DNA of 64,000 bases, from contig NC_052120.1 of the NCBI RefSeq assembly GCF_012273895.1, positions 6,014,001-6,078,000 of the forward strand, in the 5' to 3' direction. The translations under genes were made by a program, and so were the position numbers. Below, in pieces: positions 60,184-64,000 of the stretch (position 1 is its first letter; each line of letters opens with the position of its first letter). The stretch is from Zerene cesonia (Eukaryota > Arthropoda > Insecta > Lepidoptera > Pieridae). Under the pieces are notes generated by a model, which saw nothing but the letters and a program-made list of their open reading frames with translations, ran no database searches and was not told the DNA's origin.

Positions 60184-62924
60184 CTGTAAACAAACGAATG
60201 ATATTAATTTTTACAAACGAATGATATTCCAGGGACATCAATTTCCTGAAGTTATTTCTTTATTTTAAAATTAAATGAAAACATTTTTCTAAATTTTATT
60301 ACATAATCTTACGTCAATTTGTCCGAATTGTCAGTTTTATATGGAATCGTAAACAAATTTCCAAGCATGACTCTAGCTTCTGTTACCAGTAAATCAACAA
60401 AGGTCAACATTGTGCGCAACCGGTAGTCACTTTATCTGAATATTTCTAACAAGTGCACCGACACATTGTGCATAATATTCTGTCTATTTAATTTTATTAA
60501 CGGTGAAATTTTTGTGTTCACATTCAACGTCAAACCCTAAAGTACCTATGACAAAAACTACAGTAAAATTTTATAAATTGATTATAGATGAGTAAATTTT
60601 AACCTACAATTTACACTAATCGTTTCTTTAAGATAATATTAAGTACATTATGAAACATAATATTATAGGTGTATGACTGTATGTATGTGTGTTTTGGACC
60701 ACGTTTAAAATAAAGTTTCTGTGAATAATACATTAATTTACAAAAAAAAATATATTCTTAAAAAGGATCAATCAAATAAAATATGTTATTAGTGTTAACT
60801 ATCCCAGATATTTAAATATTGTATCCCAGCAACTATTGTTGTATTTGTATCAGCGATCGATAAAAATACAATAAAGACAATCTGTATTCTATTTCCATAC
60901 ATGTGGCGGAACTGGGACAGGCCTTGTAAGGCAATGTAACACCAGTATTTGCGTGTGCCATTAATTAATGATCCAACAATTGACGCAACTTATATAAGAT
61001 TAACATAACCTATCATGGTATGTGTAAGTAATGAATAAAAATAGCTCAGTAGAAGCAAAAAATATAACCAATAATCTTTGTGGACTCTTCAATTTCATAT
61101 TGACGCTTTTGTTTCTTATCATATCTTTTATTTATATAATATATATCTTAATATAACATATATCTTTTATTTGCTTAAAATAGAATACCTCAGAGTTGGA
61201 CACAAATTTAAATATTTATCAATATAGTCCAACTGCATATCTTTTTAATTGTATTGTTTAATACATAATTTTATAACGCTTCACTATCTTAACCCATAAT
61301 ATTAGTTCTACAGGTGTTAATTTTACTGAATAAAAACATAATTTTATCGTTTCGATTATATTCGATTTTTTGTAATATAACATGAGTTAAAAAAAAACTT
61401 ATATAAGAAAGTTTCTACACATTATATCACAAATACGTATTTGGTAGCTCATTAGAGAAATAGTACTACATATAAATATTTGGCCTACTGGTCAATTAAA
61501 TCTAAGATAGATTGTCTGCTGAATACAAATTTGAAATTTGTATTGTATATATAATATTTATACAAATCCATTGTCATTTATATTGTATTCGATGTGTATT
61601 GAACATTGTCGATATGTATATTTTGCATCACATTCACAATAATAATAGGGTATTATACATATTAAGGCTTTATAATAAACACCTTTTAGAGGTTCATTTA
61701 TAGTGTGACCTACGTGAGAAAAACACAAACATATAAAGTCACTTCCCGCATCTGTCTGTATGTATGTAGGTTTTTTTAGATCTATAAAACTACACGTCGG
61801 ATTTTGATGAGGTGTTTTTAATAGATAGAGTGATTCAATAGGAAGACTACTCGGAATTTAACGTGTGCAAAGCGTATTTTTTAACTCATTAAAATAAACA
61901 GGGACTTGGAAACAGGTAACATTAATGTATTATAAAATAACAATAATATTTTTCAAACAAATAAATACAGAAACACATCAAAGGTTATCAATACTTATGT
62001 TTCGAAAAGATATATTAAAATCAACAAGAATTATCATATAAAATACTAAATATATAGACATCAATCATAAACAACAGACTTATATAAATAATCATTGGTA
62101 TAACTTAACAACCTTGTGAAATAGATCTTTAAGAATATATTTGTTTTTAAATAGATGTTAAAATTAACGACACAAATGAATTATAATAAAAAGCTCAGAA
62201 CACTTTCGAAAAGTGTTAAGGAAAAGACATCAACGAGATACCTTACGCTGCGCTACGATAGCCATCACTGATAACTAAAAATTCGGTCAGAGATGTTAAT
62301 TTTATTATTTAACACAAATTTAGTTTACGTTTGAAATTTATGTTTATTACTAGATTGACAGTTAATACATAAAAAAGACTGTATTCGGCGGATAATCTCA
62401 CTAAATTGCTATGTTTTTGTGAAATGACATACTAGGTTACGGTTCAGCAAATGTATATTTGCTATAATGTTTTGATCACTGGCACGGACCGGATCATGGC
62501 GTACGTATTTCGAAAATAATGCGGTCAAACCAGCCGCTTGCACGGTCGCTCTCACACTCACCCGAAATTTTAACGCATCCAACGTCGATAGTTACACAGA
62601 ACGATATGTTCGCGGGTGGTCAACGCTTCGGGAATAAATGTCGCACTCGTTCACAATGGAACAAACACATAACAGCTGAGCGAACGGGTAACATAACTGG
62701 CGCGTGTTGGCGCGCGGGAAGCGCAGCGCGCGCGTGTAAGTGCGTGCGTGGCGTGTTTCGCGGAGCATACGCGCATTACGTGTTCGCGGCGCCGGAGTCG
62801 CGGCGGGAGTGATCGCTCCAGACGCGGCGTCGCCTGCGCGGCCCGACCCGCCGGCCCCGCCCCGCCCCTTCCCCGCCCGCGGCCCTCTCACCCCTCACCC
62901 GCCTGCAGGACTCTTAGCCCCCTA
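60184..62924 (-). other. dpp upstream intron and candidate promoter
   Basis: AT-rich intron-like DNA without exons, one repeat remnant (about 61725-61870), and from about 62500 a block that rises to very high GC (62690-62910), with CCCGCCCC Sp1-type boxes and many CpGs. This block is a likely dpp promoter/first exon but I could not place a donor. It ends at the N run. Confidence 0.45.
61725..61870 (+). repeat. dispersed repeat (AAAGTCGCTTCCCGC family)
   Basis: TATAAAGTCACTTCCCGCAT, AGATCTATAAAACTACACGT, GGATTTTGATGAGGTGTTTT, ACTCGGAATTTAACGTGTG; matches 10566-10753. Confidence 0.6.
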
Positions 62925-63924
62925 NNNNNNNNNNNNNNNNNNNNNNNNNNNNNNNNNNNNNNNNNNNNNNNNNNNNNNNNNNNNNNNNNNNNNNNNNNNN
63001 NNNNNNNNNNNNNNNNNNNNNNNNNNNNNNNNNNNNNNNNNNNNNNNNNNNNNNNNNNNNNNNNNNNNNNNNNNNNNNNNNNNNNNNNNNNNNNNNNNNN
63101 NNNNNNNNNNNNNNNNNNNNNNNNNNNNNNNNNNNNNNNNNNNNNNNNNNNNNNNNNNNNNNNNNNNNNNNNNNNNNNNNNNNNNNNNNNNNNNNNNNNN
63201 NNNNNNNNNNNNNNNNNNNNNNNNNNNNNNNNNNNNNNNNNNNNNNNNNNNNNNNNNNNNNNNNNNNNNNNNNNNNNNNNNNNNNNNNNNNNNNNNNNNN
63301 NNNNNNNNNNNNNNNNNNNNNNNNNNNNNNNNNNNNNNNNNNNNNNNNNNNNNNNNNNNNNNNNNNNNNNNNNNNNNNNNNNNNNNNNNNNNNNNNNNNN
63401 NNNNNNNNNNNNNNNNNNNNNNNNNNNNNNNNNNNNNNNNNNNNNNNNNNNNNNNNNNNNNNNNNNNNNNNNNNNNNNNNNNNNNNNNNNNNNNNNNNNN
63501 NNNNNNNNNNNNNNNNNNNNNNNNNNNNNNNNNNNNNNNNNNNNNNNNNNNNNNNNNNNNNNNNNNNNNNNNNNNNNNNNNNNNNNNNNNNNNNNNNNNN
63601 NNNNNNNNNNNNNNNNNNNNNNNNNNNNNNNNNNNNNNNNNNNNNNNNNNNNNNNNNNNNNNNNNNNNNNNNNNNNNNNNNNNNNNNNNNNNNNNNNNNN
63701 NNNNNNNNNNNNNNNNNNNNNNNNNNNNNNNNNNNNNNNNNNNNNNNNNNNNNNNNNNNNNNNNNNNNNNNNNNNNNNNNNNNNNNNNNNNNNNNNNNNN
63801 NNNNNNNNNNNNNNNNNNNNNNNNNNNNNNNNNNNNNNNNNNNNNNNNNNNNNNNNNNNNNNNNNNNNNNNNNNNNNNNNNNNNNNNNNNNNNNNNNNNN
63901 NNNNNNNNNNNNNNNNNNNNNNNN
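62925..63924. other. assembly gap, exactly 1000 N
   Basis: 1000 N placeholder after a GC-rich block, where short-read coverage often fails. Confidence 0.99.
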
Positions 63925-64000
63925 TTTATAAATGAGAAATTTTGAAAGAATAGAAAAAATTGCTACGGTTAGGCAAGAAACGCAGGTTCGAATCCTGCCT
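63925..64000 (+). repeat. second copy of the gap-edge tRNA-arm element (cut by window end)
   Basis: All 76 bases after the last N run are identical to 45651-45726, including the B-box arm and the left inverted-repeat arm. The right arm would lie beyond the window. Confidence 0.7.

Noticed and set aside
60167..60241. Longer N-terminus of Dpp starting at 60241
   Set aside because: A good acceptor (TTTACAG) at 60184 lies between, and a proper signal peptide starts at 60166.
62740..63945. Long open frames across the last gap
   Set aside because: Same N artefact; the GC-rich lead-in gives random Arg/Pro/Ala frames.
1..64000. CRISPR arrays, rRNA, intact tRNA genes, bacterial operons
   Set aside because: Looked for and not seen. 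The only tRNA-like signal is the T arm at the gap edges, and this is animal nuclear DNA.

Overview
The window is nuclear DNA of a moth or butterfly (Lepidoptera). The host DNA is AT-rich. Genes are split by short GT-AG introns, and the decoded proteins read as insect orthologues. Several families of short dispersed repeats typical of lepidopteran genomes recur. I cannot name the species. It is a draft scaffold with five N runs: 1000 N at 30743-31742, 100 N at 45551-45650, 10 N at 51184-51193, 100 N at 56578-56677 and 1000 N at 62925-63924.

Layout as given: 0-6 kb is repeat-rich, with a LINE fragment and two tentative minus-strand exons. Slh (SLY1/SCFD1, ER-Golgi SM protein) lies on + at 6.1-12.2 kb in 11 exons. 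CaMKI lies on - at 17.2-19.1 kb with a probable very long 3' UTR that meets the Slh 3' end. 19.1-22.9 kb is repeat-rich. The 5' end of dlg1 (L27 isoform) lies on + at 23.3-29.9 kb and stops at the first gap. The C-terminal exons of a TCAIM homologue lie on + at 31.8-34.0 kb. costa/Cos2 (KIF7/27-type kinesin of Hedgehog signalling) lies on - at 35.3-39.4 kb and is complete in 6 exons. RpL9 lies on + at 40.5-42.6 kb. The N-terminal exons of the same TCAIM gene lie on - at 45.9-49.0 kb. dpp (BMP2/4 ligand) lies on - at 59.1-60.2 kb, with large, mostly repeat-poor flanks and a GC-rich block at 62.5-62.9 kb.

The main structural result is that TCAIM is split. Its N-terminal half is on the minus strand right of the 100-N gap, and its C-terminal half is on the plus strand right of the 1000-N gap. 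The codon phase and the protein alignment join exactly if the contig 31743-45550 is turned round. This block is therefore probably inverted in the assembly. After flipping, a putative minus-strand 3' UTR at 43.8-45.55 kb would lie downstream of dlg1 in the dlg1 orientation.

The genes do not form one pathway. Two are classical patterning genes: dpp (BMP ligand) and costa (Hedgehog scaffold). Slh and dpp lying together recalls their neighbourhood in Drosophila. I saw no new bacterial-type or defence system. The most novel items are the assembly inversion, an identical tRNA-arm/inverted-repeat element that begins exactly at two gap edges, single GC-saturated exons inside AT-rich genes, and repeated TGACA/TGTCA motifs upstream of several genes.
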